From: Spirogloea muscicola
Taxonomy: Eukaryota; Streptophyta; Zygnematophyceae; Spirogloeales; Spirogloeaceae
Assembly (NCBI GenBank): GCA_009602725.1
Contig: WELB01000308.1
Span: forward strand, 78,071-120,450
Length of the DNA: 42,380 bases
Direction: 5' to 3'
The notes under the pieces were generated by a model. The model was not told the origin of the DNA, ran no database searches, and saw only the letters and a list, made by a program, of their open reading frames with translations. Numbering within the stretch: position 1 is the stretch's first letter; every line of letters starts with the position of its first letter. The translations under genes were made by a program, and so were the position numbers. Positions 1 through 12,600 of the stretch are shown here, one piece after another.

Positions 1-1250
1 CGGCGGAGTGCCTCCTTCCCTGCCTCGAGCTACTCGGACCTGATGTTGCTCACTCGCGGGTACTGAGCTTCCCTAGTATGTTGTCGTGATTGGTAGAGTA
101 GAGGAGTCCTTCCTCGGCTTCTCATTCTTCGGCTTTGGACATTGTCCATTCTTTTTGGGCTGGCTTTGCCAGCCCCTCTTTCTTTATGGGCGAGCCTTCT
201 TCTCTTCTATGGGCGAGCTCATCTTTCTTTGTGCTGGCCTTTCACCAGTCAATCTGGCCGCGCTTCCTGGCCATTTGGCCTACATTTGCTTCTAATACAC
301 GGAATTTTCTTTGCCCCCATTGGTTGTGCTTGGGTTGTGCTTGCCTTTGTACTTGGCCTTTTGGCCTACATTTGTTTCTAATACGCGGAATTGCCATTGG
401 GAGAGCCACTTCTATGGGCGAGCACTTTCTTTCTCACAGCCCTTGCCCCGACATTATGTTTTGATCGTGGTTACTGAGCGGGTCAATCTGCTGTAGTCTA
501 TGTAGATCTTTAGATGTGCCAAATGGCCAAGTACAACACAAGCACATCTTAAGATTTACATAAAGTACAGCAGATTGACCCGCTCAGTAACCACGGGTCA
601 AAAGAGCAGGGGGCTGTGGAGAGCCACTTCTCTTTCTCTTTTTCCAGCCCCTTATTGTATTTCCGGCTGAGATGGGCTTGCCAGCTGCATATCTGTCGCT
701 CTTGCGACGACGGGTTTCGGCCTGTTTGCAGCGTGCTCAGGCTAGTGCCTTGCACCAGAAAGCTGGGCGAGCTCTAGTTGGTGGCAGAAGATGAGCTCGC
801 CCATAGAAGGGCTCCGTTTCTGGCATCTAGTATTCATGCATTGAATAGTGACCTTTATGTTTTGACCCGTGGTTATTGAGCGGGTCAATTTGCTGTAGGT
901 CATGTAGATCTTCAGATGTGCTTGCCTCTGTACTTGGCCATTTGGCCTACATTTGTTTCTTATTTACGAAATCCTTATTCTTTCTCTGGGTATTCTTCAG
1001 CGTGCTGGGCGCGCTCTAAAAATGGTCAGTGGTCGGATTTGTATGTGCTCACCCGTGGGTATAAACGTCACACTGTTACCGTGGCCACCTTAGCATTGGC
1101 TTCGTTCCATTTAGCACCCATTTTTTAGCACAACTTTGTTGCCTGAACAACGTATTGGCTTGTATTATATTGTATTAGCCACCCTTGTCATTTCATGCGC
1201 ACCGCGCGCCTTCTCTCGAGCTCCACGACGGCCGCGCTGGCGCCCATCCT
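1..1250. repeat. Dispersed-repeat block, left flank
   Basis: No gene is recognisable here. The stretch is built of short motifs that recur in the window. The first 85 bases, around CTACTCGGACCTGATGTTGC, match 31095-31165 in the same direction. A GGGCTGGCTTTGCCAGCCC motif with ATGGGCGAGC boxes at 150-215 recurs at 31575-31650 and, inverted, at 32025-32085. A module GGCCATTTGGCCTACATTTG recurs at about 270, 356 and 936. The segment near 1190-1220 (CATTTCATGCGCACCGCGCG) recurs at 31267. Because the copy near 31100 directly follows a LINE C-terminal coding fragment, at least part of this block is probably non-LTR retroelement 3' sequence. The open frames here are repeat-derived and I do not treat them as genes. 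Confidence 0.7.
457..605. repeat. Fold-back inverted repeat
   Basis: The arm at about 459-519 (GGTTACTGAGCGGGTCAATC core) is repeated in reverse complement at about 541-604, with a loop of about 20 bases. A third, direct copy lies at about 858-960. The arms match closely over about 60 bases. This could be a MITE-like element or two head-to-head copies of a dispersed repeat. Confidence 0.75.
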
Positions 1251-1539
1251 GCGAGTGCGTCCGGGCGAAGCCGCCGTCGCAGCTGCTCGCGCGGCCCCTG
1301 CAGAGCTTTGGTTTGCCGTGTCAGGGGTCTCCGCCAGGTGCCTGACCGTCGAGCTGGCCCAGTGGAGCAGGAAGCACCGGCTGTGCGCTCTCTCAGCCAA
1401 GCGCCAGTCGCAGCCGCGGCGCGCTCGATGCCAGGTACGGCCGAGAATCCACGTTGCCTGTCACGTTCCCAGATTGCAACACCTTGGTCTACACAGCCTT
1501 CACAAGCACTTTGCACTTTGCATGCCTCAGTGCTAGCTT

Positions 1540-3404
1540 CGTCTGGTTGAAGGGAGCCGCTGGTTGGACTGCATCATTCGTCTGTCCGCAATCATCACAG
1601 CGCTTGCCACCTGGAGTGCTGCCGCAGACCTGAGTGCTGCCAAGCACCTCAGACTCGTATGCGGCAGATGTTGTGCGCTATGGGTCTCACAGTCACCTCC
1701 GAGCAACAATACCGACTTTCTTCCACCTGCGCAGGCCACCAGGAAAAGCTCTAGGCTGCCTGCGCAGGATAGCGGGGCTGGCGGTGATGAGCAGCCTCCC
1801 AGAAGCAGAAGCGAAGCGCTTGCACAAGTAAGGACAACGCTGACGGCGATTCTGGGGAAGAGCCTTAGGCGCCAGGAGCCCAGGACTGTGAAGCAGCGGC
1901 AACGGCTGGAGCGCCAGCTCAGATTGCGCATAGGTGCGCAGCTCAAGGACCTGCCTGTGAGCTTCATAACCCAGCATCGTTTTGAGTGCAGCACAAGGGA
2001 ATGCTTCAATGTGACAGTGCTCTTATGTGACAAAACAATCAGCTGCATGGTCATGAGACTGGTACTTGTGCTGATTCTGGTGGCGTGTGCTCAGAGCTTC
2101 CGCTGGAAGATGACCAAGCTGCTCAAGTCTCCGGCTTGTACCAAGATATTGTGAAGGGGCTTTTTCGTAATCCCAAGGGGGCAGGGCGGATGGTAGTACT
2201 CTTTGGTGATCCCCAGGCAGCCCAGCTCGCAGCAGAGAGCACCTCTGCTGCTTGGCAAGAAGCGCAACTTGTTCTCCAGGTTGCTGCTCTTTCAGATGCA
2301 TTTGACCTCCCAGGCAAGCACTTAAGGAGCTTGGTAAACCTGTACTCCTTTTGCCTGTCATATGGGGCTCAAGCCCAGTAATCGCAAAGTTTGCCAGCAT
2401 ATAGTAGTACTTATCAGACGGATCAGGACTAAGAGCTGTATCTTAGAGCTGAGATAAGTAGACAGCTTTGTACTCCCCTTCATCGAAGTGTCTGTTGTTT
2501 CTTCGTAAGCTTTGGAAGTCTTGCAATATGATTACCGCCTATTCAGAGCAGGGTATTGACGCACTCATTCTCAGGCACTACTTTCCAGATGAGACTGCTG
2601 TTGTCATTTTACTGGCGCCAACGGCCTTGCACCTCCCAGCTGTGGAGAATCTGTGCATACAGGCAGGCTCCAGTGCCATAGTTGCAATCAACCCTCAGTG
2701 GGACGATAGTGGGTCCCAAGTAGCGGGAACATTTGAAGTGTGCTACGCTTTCCTCCCACTAGCTATACAGGTAAGCTGACACAGGCAGCAGCCCTCCCTT
2801 GCGCCTTCTTTGTGCATCTGGCACGTACAGGTCACTGTAAGCTGCACAGCAAGCTGAAAAATCTTCTTGTACCAGGGTCTCTTTGGTAAATCCGAAGGAG
2901 CAGTCTTGAAGTTTGTACGAGGAGGAGCTCCTGGTGGAACGCCATGGCTCATTTTCACAAAAGACGGAGATAAATTCAAGGTATTACGTTTTGCGAATAT
3001 AGGGTGTGGTCTTCATCATGTGATGTATCAACTGAGGCCACTTAGATCTTGTCATTAAGGAGCAACATATGGCAAACAGGAGACCCTGTGAGTAGGCTGC
3101 CTGTATTGTTGGACCATGCTCTTTCACTCCAACTGCATTCTCCACAACAAGATATTTTCGCATGTGACTGTCGTGAGCATTAGCGTAGCCTGTACTAGTC
3201 TGCATGTCCCATGTTCATTATAACAACTGACTTGATGCACTTGCATGCACTTGCATCGTCTTTGTGTTGCAGTGTGTTAGTCGGCTGAATACTCGACCAG
3301 ACGCAGTTGCAGTAGAGAGCACATTGTACAACAATGCTGCTGCTAGCTCCCCAATCAATAGGTCGCTGGCTTTCTTCAGAGGGCTTGTTGGTAAATCGCT
3401 TTGA
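1540..3404 (+). CDS. DUF1995 protein, LPA3-like, probably plastid-targeted (N-terminus unresolved)
   Basis: Five exons can be followed: about 1540-1956, 2097-2331, 2552-2769, 2876-2980 and 3273-3404 (stop TGA 3402). Exon ends at 1956, 2769 and 2980 have GT donors, exon starts at 2876 and 3273 have AG acceptors, and the last joins are phase 0. The core reads ALHLPAVENLCIQAG, then FEVCYAFLPLAIQ joined to GLFGKSEGAVLKFVRGG, then GTPWLIFTKDGDKFK, and ends SPINRSLAFFRGLVGKSL. This is the pattern of DUF1995 proteins such as LOW PSII ACCUMULATION 3 of plants, which help assemble photosystem II in chloroplasts. The first exon has a basic stretch (RTVKQRQRLERQLRLR) but no in-frame ATG after the stop at 1534, so the start and any transit peptide must lie in an upstream exon or another frame. 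Family membership is fairly sure; the exact role is inferred. The end of exon 2 (donor at 2332) is my best choice, not proven. Confidence 0.72.
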
Positions 3405-4627
3405 TCTCACTTCCTGCGTTGAAGCCTGGAAGAACACTACTCAGTTCTGAGAGCTGATGAGCTGCCCGTGTTGTTTTGTTTACACAATGCTGGTACTGCT
3501 TGTGAGTGGGCTTGTGAACCAAGCTCCTGCTGCCCCTGCAAGCGTTTTATGCCTTTTGTGATTGGTGAGTACCTGCTGAGCTATTGCTCGTTTGCCTGTA
3601 TGTAGTCGACTTTCAAATTCAAGTAGAGAGGGCTGTTCTGAAGTTGGCAAGATAAGAGCTGGTTAAGTGCAACGATGACCTTTCCATTGATACTGTGAGC
3701 CACAACAATGACCAGCTGCCGAGCAGGCAGAACACGCTGTCGATGGCCCTCCACCTGCTGTAGCAAGGAAGATAGAGCTTGCTGATAAAGGTATGCATCG
3801 CCCTCGGAGATGATTGCATGTGCTTTACCTCTATTGAGGCCTCAAACCAGCAGCTAGATTGTCAGCAAGCCCCTTCAATCAAACCTACGGTAAACGCTCA
3901 GCTGAAAGTACTGGATGAGCTCAGGAGAGCCACCGTTTAGAAATAGGCTGTGGGCCGGATTGGCTAGAGGTAAGGGAGCACGTGTAGCAGTGGCTGGGCT
4001 GCCTGTTGCTAGTACCGAGCTATTTGGAAGCTGCGGGTCAAGACATGAAGCTCATATAAGCCACACAGTAGGAGAGGAGATCTGAGTCTGCTACGCAAGC
4101 TATGGGTAGTTACTGGATTGCTAGAAGAAGAAGGAGGCGCGCATGGTGCACAAGATCAATGTGAGGCCGAACCAAGCCAATACACTGCTAGGAGAAGTGC
4201 TGGCTGAGGCGTGGGGCGCCTCTGGCCTGCGCAGCAGCTCAGCCGGTCCTAGCTCAATTGGCAACGAGACATCTGCCAGCTTCCACAGGAGCTTCAGCTT
4301 CGCCAGCTTCGTTGACGACCAGGTCCTCACAAAATCGCTCAAAGAAAGAAAATTTTTGTGTATTTGTAACAAACGAAGGAACGCTCGAAGCAGTGGGTGC
4401 AGCCGCGAGCAGATCATGCCAATACACTGCTCAGGTGGCGGTCAGCTCCGGCAGTCAGCCCGCTGCCGAGGGCCTGCACGGCAGGCCCGAGGGCCGGGCC
4501 AGGGCTGCGGCCTCAAGCGCCCGGCCCTCCCGCCGGCGGCGGCGGCGCTGCTGGGGCACCGGCGCCGAGGTGCTCCTGCCGGGAAGCCCGCATCTGCAGC
4601 TAGACAGGCCTGCAGCCTGCCGTGGCC
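3405..4627. other. Intergenic region with GC-rich patch before ATM
   Basis: No convincing gene was seen between the DUF1995 stop and the ATM start. Open frames on both strands here have no recognisable family pattern and conflict with one another. From about 4440 to 4620 the sequence turns strongly GC-rich (runs of GGC/GCC and CCGGG), unlike the flanking DNA. Its position directly upstream of the chosen ATM start fits a promoter or 5' UTR. A short string, CCAATACACTGCT, occurs twice (about 4177 and 4419). Confidence 0.4.
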
Positions 4628-6660
4628 ATGCTTACTGTCGCTGACGTCGAGGAGCTCAGCCAGAAGCTGCTCTCGGACCGGGCCAAGCTGCGCGAGGTGC
4701 GGCGGCTTCTTGTCTCCGAGATTGTACCATCGCTGCTGCAGATGCAAGAGGAGTTGATGTGCGCGCCAAGTCGTGCCAATGAAGCAGCCAAGGCTGCTGT
4801 ACTTTGTGCATGCAGGAAGGACTGAGAGACCTGCAGAGCTACCTGGACGGTACTGCCAGGGCCACTCTCTCCGCCATGCTGACCGAGAGGACTGCCAGCC
4901 AGCAGAGTGACGAAACGATTGCTTGTAAGAGCCGTGCAGCAAGCTGCTGCAGTAGCCTGCAATTGCGAGTCATGAAGCTGTGCTCGTACACTGTTTGAGC
5001 AAGCTTCCCTGCAAGTATGGCTTCCACAGAGGCTGCTGCGCTTGCTGGTGTAGGCCTCAGCTTCCGATATGATTGGTGACATTCATGGTTTGGTTGCTTT
5101 CCCAGCTGGAACCTGGCCGCATTTGCTGTCCTCTTTGTGTACTTGCATTTCAGTGGAACTTGCATCGAGCAAGAAAAGGGGCCCCAGGCCCATACTATCC
5201 AAGGTCCTCCGTGCTTTCGTACAGAAATCAGAAGAAAGTAAGATGTAACTCAAATTCGAAGAGAAACAATGCAGCAATCATCCTCCCTGCTACAATCTGG
5301 ACACTCGTATGCTAGCCTTTCGAAGCCCTTCCAAGCCATTCCAAGCCTATCCCACACTGCCTGCGACTGGTCAAAGCTGTACCTGCAACAAGTATTCGGT
5401 TATACTTGCAAGTAGGTTCATTGCATGGCCATTTGATAGCTCTGACACTGGATGACTGAGATACTAAGTACATAACACGGAGCACATGAAGATAATGGGT
5501 ATCACAAGCAGGTCACCAGGCAGGCAAAACAGCTTCTTTCATTGATCTTGCACCTGTGAGTGCAGGCGGAACACCTGTGCTTCTCAGGAAGATTCGTACT
5601 CTCTTCCAGCACATCACTGACGTCCTTCAGCATCATGGTAGCCTTTCCTCAGATTATGGCTATGTCTTACGCCAATTGCTTCGAGTTCCACAATACAGAG
5701 CAAGGCTGGGCAAGAAGCCTCACAGACGTAATTACCAGCAGCCCTGTTTTTGTTTGATGTTCTTCTCGGGACATGCAGAATATAGTAGCCGAAGCTTATA
5801 TAGGTAGGGAGACATTCTTGGACAGGTCAGCAGCAATTCTTTGCAGGCACGCCTAGCACACCCTGTTGAAGCGCGTATCATAGCCTAATATGTATCGTCA
5901 CCATGCGCAGAGCTTCTCCAGCACCATCTACACAAGGCAAAGAGTATTCCCAGCCTACTCACTGAACATCAGGCAGGCGTCAAGGAAGAAGCATTTCGCA
6001 ATATCCTGTCACTGCTAAGCCTTCTGGAGCATGCTCCAGGCGATTTATCTCTAAGCAGTAGGGGGGAGCTGCTTGAAAGCTTCGTCTGTATTTTTACGGA
6101 CTTAAGGTGAGCCTAGTGTTGCCATTGCAGGAGCCAATGTAAGCTTGCAATTGCTTGCCTGTTGTAGGATGATGAATTTGTGCTCTGTTAAGCCTTCCGC
6201 AATAAAGTGTATATCTGTCCTTGCTGTAGGGAAGAAGGCCGAGCTGCAAGAAAGTTGCTGGCCGCTGTAAATACATTCCTAACAATGGATGGGCTTAATT
6301 TAGGCGACCGCGTGGCAACATTACACCTTAGCATACAACGATTTATGTCGCAATTTTGGCAAAATAGAGATCGTGAACTGAAGGTCAAGCATATATACTA
6401 CTGTCAAGACATCTTTTGTTGTTATTGTCACCTGCCTTGGAAATTACGTATCTGCATCCACTTAACTGCTGCAAGAGAGTTTCATAATTCTGATGCTTCA
6501 ATTCACCTGGTCAGTGCAGGATGAGCTTGTACTCTATGCAAAGCTTCAGATCAAGCTACAGGGTATCCAGCTGAGTGGCACAGATGCCCTTACTGAGCTT
6601 GGGGAGCTTCTTGAGCAGGAACTCGATCAGACTACCTTGGTGACTACCACCAGTACTTGG
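4628..6660 (+). other. ATM: ATM N-terminal region: TAN-like motif and first helical repeats
   Basis: The first exon has the L-x-x-D-x-A-K-x-R-E pattern expected of the TAN motif, which in yeast Tel1 and in ATM supports chromatin/telomere binding. The next exons encode [18 protein letters not shown] (5157 on), [20 protein letters not shown] (5607 on), [20 protein letters not shown] (about 5978 on), [20 protein letters not shown] (6277 on) and [16 protein letters not shown] (6528 on). These line up in order with the N-terminal third of plant ATM. The join between the first exon and the exon at 5151 is not resolved; an extra short exon may lie between them. Confidence 0.75.
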
Positions 6661-9600
6661 TTGGTCTAGGCAATCTCCATGCTCTCAGAAGGCTACCAAG
6701 AGGCTGCACATAAGGCTTCGTGATGGTGGTGCTCGGTGCTATGAAAGCTGAGTTGTTAATGAGATGTCCTCTTGCTTTGCTGGTAGGTTTAGTGAACGGA
6801 GAAGAGATGAGAAGCAAGCGTTAGCTTCACTAAGCCTAGAAGCTCTGTGGGAGCTTGCAGCAGCTACTTTTTTGGAGGTGAGCTTGCATATGATATCATC
6901 GCAGGAGCATTGTCAAAGAGGTCAGCCCTGCTAGCCACATATGATGCGATGTGACAAGAGCACAGGCTGCCATGCAATCGGTGGTAATTGCGGTACTTAA
7001 AGCAACACAGTGCAAGCAAGAGAACGGTCAAAACAATTATCCCTTTGCAAATTGATGTTGCAGATCCTGATTTGAGATTCTCTGACAATCAGAAACAGCG
7101 ACACACAGCCTGCAAAGCGTCTAAGACCGTCTACCATGTCCCTTACATTTCAGGACAAAATATTAGCCGGCAAAAGCGTGTGGTATGGACATTCCTCTGT
7201 CAAACATGCTTCACTGTGAGTGTTGTTCAATGATAATACCACATGTGATCATGCCTAGAAAGAGCTTGTTGAGCTCAAGCAAGCTCCTGATATGAGTCCT
7301 TGTATCAGGTTAGGAGCTCTTTGCAGACTGATACACGACTATGGAGCAGAGGTGCCTGAACAGCTATTGTTGGACTGGACTATCGCGCTTCATAAGCATC
7401 TACAGCGGTAAACAAGCCTCATGAACCAGATACAGGGCACATTGTTCTTGAATCATACTGGCTTGTAATTGACTCTTCCTTGCCTACGTGTCTGGACTTT
7501 GATTATAAGTTCCAAGCATCACTGGAGGACTTTGATGGTGAAGGCTTTGCCATTAGACAGCTGTTACGTGCTTGATAGGGCAGTGGCACTTCCGTGTTAC
7601 ATTCTGATGACTGTCTACGTAGTTGGTGAAACAGCATCTTTGCTGATGGAGTGGCCTCAAGTGGAACCAACAATGTCATATGGACAGTCAGGTCCGCATC
7701 AATAGAAGTAACTACTTGCACAGCTTGTCCTTTGTATTCTTGCAATGTAATTCAGACGACAATTCCATTCCCAATCAATTTCTATCACTTCATTGCTTCA
7801 GTGCATTTGTGGCATGCAGGTGCATACGACAAGTCTTGTGCTTCATGCATAATAAGTATCCTGGAGGTCAAGTCACCAGCAGGAAAGCCCTCCTGCAGGT
7901 CTGTACCTTCAAATTCTGACAGAACTGTACAAGAGGTAGCCCTCTGCCGTTGCAAGTCAGCCATTCCATTACAGGGACACTTGTAGGTTGGTCATTTTGC
8001 AAGCAGCCAATAGCATGGTCTCTTATTGCATGAGCTTTTACTGATCATCTGTGTGTCATGCTGGTGTAATAATCAATAGGATAGAGCGATGTGGAAGCCC
8101 GTTTGGGATGGGGTGCTACACTTACTAGTGTCCTACAGTGGCTCCACTATCATGGTATTTCGTGGAAGTTGGTTGCTGTTCGTCACATGACAATGATTTT
8201 TGTGCTCGACTATCATTGTTCGTTGAAACATTTACACTCAGCTCTCTTTGTACTGAAGGTGGACGAGGAGCTTCTTTTGTTGACATCTATGGCACAGAAG
8301 GTTAGCATCATTCTTGTTCTCAAATCTTGATAGCAAAGATGCATTCCCTCTTCACTTGCAAAGCATCTCTCTCCACATGAAAATGTTCATCTGAGATTGC
8401 TTGTGCCTGTCTTGGTCTTCGAAACGTGTCAGAGGTTGGTGCCAAGGCTTGCTTTGCACAAGGATCTCTGGGATGTGTCCGTGTGGTCCGAACGACCAAC
8501 TTTGTAAGTATGTCACATTCAACAAGGTTAAAGGTGCAAAACAAGGTCGAGGATGTTGAAGATGCTATCGCAAGAAGAATGTGAACATATCAGTTGCAGC
8601 ACATGAGCAGATTGCTAGGCACCTCACTGTCTCATACTACGCCTTGTTTTATAAATGTCTTGATGCCAGGGCAGGACTGCTCTTTGTGAAGGTCTTGTGC
8701 ACTAGTGGCCAACGCCTGGTATGACACCAACTTGAGTACAGCAGAATGTGAGCAATATGATGGCTTAGCTCAACAATTCTATACCTCCAAGACTTACACT
8801 TCACTTTCCGCAGGCCCTGGGTGCAACTTCGAAGGAGGACTTGAAGCTGAGGAACAAGCTTTTGGAGTGGGTCCTGCAAGCTCCTTTGAATAAGGTCATT
8901 AAATGCCATTCAGCATGGAAGGAGTCAAGTCAAAGTCAGTCTAAGCTCTGCTAGTAATTTGTCACACTGTGCCTCAAGCCAAATCCTGCATTCCATGAGA
9001 AGTGCTGTGCTTTTCTCCTGGGACATTCATATCACAAATCTTTAAGCTAACGAAGTCTCATGGAGTGATTGATACCATCGAGATGTCTCTTCTAGCAGGA
9101 TACCAACAGCACCCAAGGTATCACACTTCAAGATAGGTCAGTTGGATCTGAACTTGCTGCTGTTCTTCTGGCAATCACAACTGGGGAATCACGCATTGAG
9201 GGCTCCTCAGCAATGTCTTCAGAAGATAGCCATTTGCGCAATGCTGCTCGAAAGCTGCAGCAGGCTCAAATCCAGGTATTGCTTGCACTGAAGTTCCCAA
9301 CGCCTCTGGGCCAGCTTGCCAATCAAAGTGTCAGCCATGAATGACTGATGCTGCCAATATTTCAGAAGCATTCCAGCTGCACGATGACTACTTTGACACC
9401 TTGAGAGACATCTGTATATGCAGGACAACCTTGAGATTGAAAGGGAAAATGGTCCAAGATTCAATGCCATCTGTTACCTTGATCGTTCTCCTGCTGCACT
9501 TGCATGCTGTGGCAGGCCAAAAGGAATGGTATGCTCAGTTCTTGGTCCCATGCCCTCCTCTAGACTTGCAACGCCCAGCATGTGTCTCAACTTGCAAACT

Positions 9601-12600
9601 CTACAAGCAGCTTGCTGGGTTCCTTCTCAAAGAATAGGTGGGATCATTGCTTGTGTTTTTTGTAGATAGACAATGAGTTTCGGGACTTGCACATGTAGCT
9701 TGCCATGGCTTCTCCTGGAAGCGAGAGAAATCCATGTCTTGACTCAGATTTAGCATACAGATAGGAAGTGTACGGGTCTGAGTAAAGTTAGAGTGAGGAC
9801 TCAAGATCGGTGCTGGGTGCTGTCACATTGAGTTTCTTGGGTGCAACCCAAGCGTGGCCATCACTTCCAACAGCCATGCTTCTGCTTGTCACAGGAAGAA
9901 AACGTGGAAAGCTGTGAGTCAGCGAAGACCCAATTGCCTGCCCACCAGCGACAAGCTCTTGCTTCAACAGCAACTACATTAATCCATACAATAATTGTTG
10001 GAGCCTTAGAATCTGAAAAGGATGTCTCATTGACCCAATATTTGGAACTGTGCTGTTTAGCGAGCAGTTACCTCTATGGCTTGGAACAATCTGAGAAGCG
10101 AACGTGAGCAATCATGCATCCATGGCCTGCATCATCAATGAAGCAGCATTGCTTTCTCTGCAATCAAGATTAGCACAACATGTTTTCAGATGATGTCGGC
10201 TTCCTCTTCAAGCAACAGAGGCTCACAATATCGGACTGTCAAATGCATCTGGCTGACCTGTTAGCATATTGAGTAGCACGTGACTCATTCAACTAGCGGA
10301 TGGAACTATATATGCATTCTGTGACTGTGCCTCACAAGAAGCTGTTATTTTGTAAGGCAGGGACCTTGCAGTAGCAATACGCAAAGACATCCAGTCAGCT
10401 GTACACAACCTATTCAACTCTTGCACCAGATGGATCAGGTATGACTGGAGAGGAGAGCTTACCTTCAGCACAGTGGCAATGTTGTCCGGGAAGGATGGTG
10501 CGAAGCCCCAGCAGGTCCCAGAGCAGGTCATCTCGGATGCAGATCTGGCATCCATCTCGCACCTAGCACTGTTGCCTGACTACTGCTTGTTCCTGGACAC
10601 TGAGTCGGGCGAGAAATTGGCAGGAGAAGACCAGGCATTGCAAATACTTGTATCATTCTTTCTTTTTCTTAGAGAACAGTACCTTTTGGCAGCTCGCAGC
10701 AGAGAGTACAGCAAACCCTCAAGTGAGACAAAGGATCTCCTGTCAGGCATTAGCGTATTGTCTAAGTCACATGCAAGGGTGACGATGATTCATGATGATG
10801 ATCTAGACGCTACACCCCTAAGGTTTACTGGCGGGAAGGCAATTGCATCAACTATTGGAACACCTGGACTTCCATCGAATTCTTCAAAAGAAGGAGAAAG
10901 ACAAAGACCTCTTGTCGCCACAGCAATCTTGGCGGAAACGATGGTGGTTGTCGGCCAGAGGCTGCCAAGACGAGCCTTTGAGCTGCTTTTAGTGCTCCTC
11001 CACGAGACATTTGAACACAAGGTGATGCTGGATACTGTGTGTTCGTCCAAAGGCTGACAAGCATGAGAGGACTCCTTGTGACATCAGAGAACAATGTGCA
11101 TGCATACGATGACAAAATCTTGTCAGGTCTGCTGAAGGCTAGGGGAGCAGATATACTTCGTCCTTTAATTGCTGAAAATCAGTTCACCCGCATTCACAGG
11201 CCTTGATCATTGTGTCAGTCTACTTGTTATGCTATTATCCTTATTGACATTTGCTTCCCTGCTGACTGTGAGCTGCATATGTTTGCAGGACAAATGCGAG
11301 GTACTTCGGTGCATGAGTTCTCTTGTGACCTCCGACAATGTGGACTTGCTCCCTTCTTTGGTGAGCAACTTCTCACACTTGCACAGAGATTCTGGCCTTT
11401 ACCTTGGCCGTATCTTGTCAGACCTATCACGCACTACTCAAAGCATAGACTGCTGTATGCATTCCAAGACAACAAGTAGGGATCTATCTTCAGATTATTC
11501 ACAGTCACTTATGGAAGAGCCAGTAATTCTGCATCCACATGTTTATTATACAGGTGTCTAAACTGGAAGACAGCCTTCCTGCATGTAGACAGGACGAGGA
11601 GTGCCAAGTGATATTGCTCCACTGTGTAGAGATCCTTGCCAAAAGCTTAAACCGAGGTCCTGTTGTAGGCTTTCATACATCAACACCTCACATTAAGTTG
11701 CCAGCTGAGGTACATGCTAACGAGTTGCCACCATCCTCAACAGTCGTTCTTCTCTACGGCCTTTTCTGGAAACGCATCAGACATGGGTGTTTGGAGAGGG
11801 TCAGAGGCATCTCAGACAGCATGATGATGACAGTCTCAAATTGTGGACCACTGAGGCAGGCACTTCGGTTTTGCAGCTTACTCGACGTCTTGTTGCTGCA
11901 ATGGCTGCAATTGTTGACATGCAACCAGTCTTCTGGCACACACGTGCGCAGCTAGCGAAATCTATAGCTGCTGTGCTTCCACTTGGTCCAGAGGTTTGCC
12001 AGGTGACATCTCATAGATGAAAAATGATCCTCTGGGAAGACATAGTCAGCTCTTTGAGGTGACGCTTAGTTTCACATACCTGCTTTCACATACCTGCTTT
12101 GACAAGCCGATATGGTTTAGCATTTGCAAGTTAAGCACAATGTGTTTACATGACCCATAAAAATATATAATAGTTGGACTGTTTTCCTGATGCTGTGAGG
12201 TTGTCCTTGGGTGCTAATATCCAGGAAACTCTTGGCGATTACTTTCTTGGGCTTGTCAATGACGAAGAGTACCGTGTCCATCAACAGCTGTCCCAGAGCA
12301 TCACCATTCTATTTTTGATCTGGGAGGACCACTTTACACTGTTTAGTGAATTACGGTAGGTCTGAGGCACACACTGCAGTTGGTTAGGCGAAACATGCAT
12401 CGGAGAAGTTTGCTGTATTACCAGTGTCTTGCTTGCAAAGTTGACGCTCAACTATCAAGGGCACCTGCATCAAGTAGCCTGACTTGCCGCTTCCTGCAAG
12501 CACAAAGTATATTAGCACTCCTGTCCGTGCTTAAGCTTGAGGACTACGCTTGCTAGAGATCAATGATAGCTGTGCGGGCATCACAGGAACGTCGTCAAGA

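Noticed and set aside
1185-1550. Plus and minus frames of 100-120 codons near 1.2-1.5 kb
   Set aside because: Part of the DNA is repeat-derived (matches 31267 on) and the frames contradict each other; they may at most contain an upstream exon of the DUF1995 gene.
4143-4757. 204-codon plus-strand frame upstream of and overlapping the ATM start
   Set aside because: It has no recognisable pattern and overlaps, in another frame, the ATM first exon whose TAN-like sequence is well supported.
12069-12098. Tandem 15-base duplication (TTCACATACCTGCTT)
   Set aside because: It lies in an ATM intron and is a simple slippage event; no effect on coding is visible.
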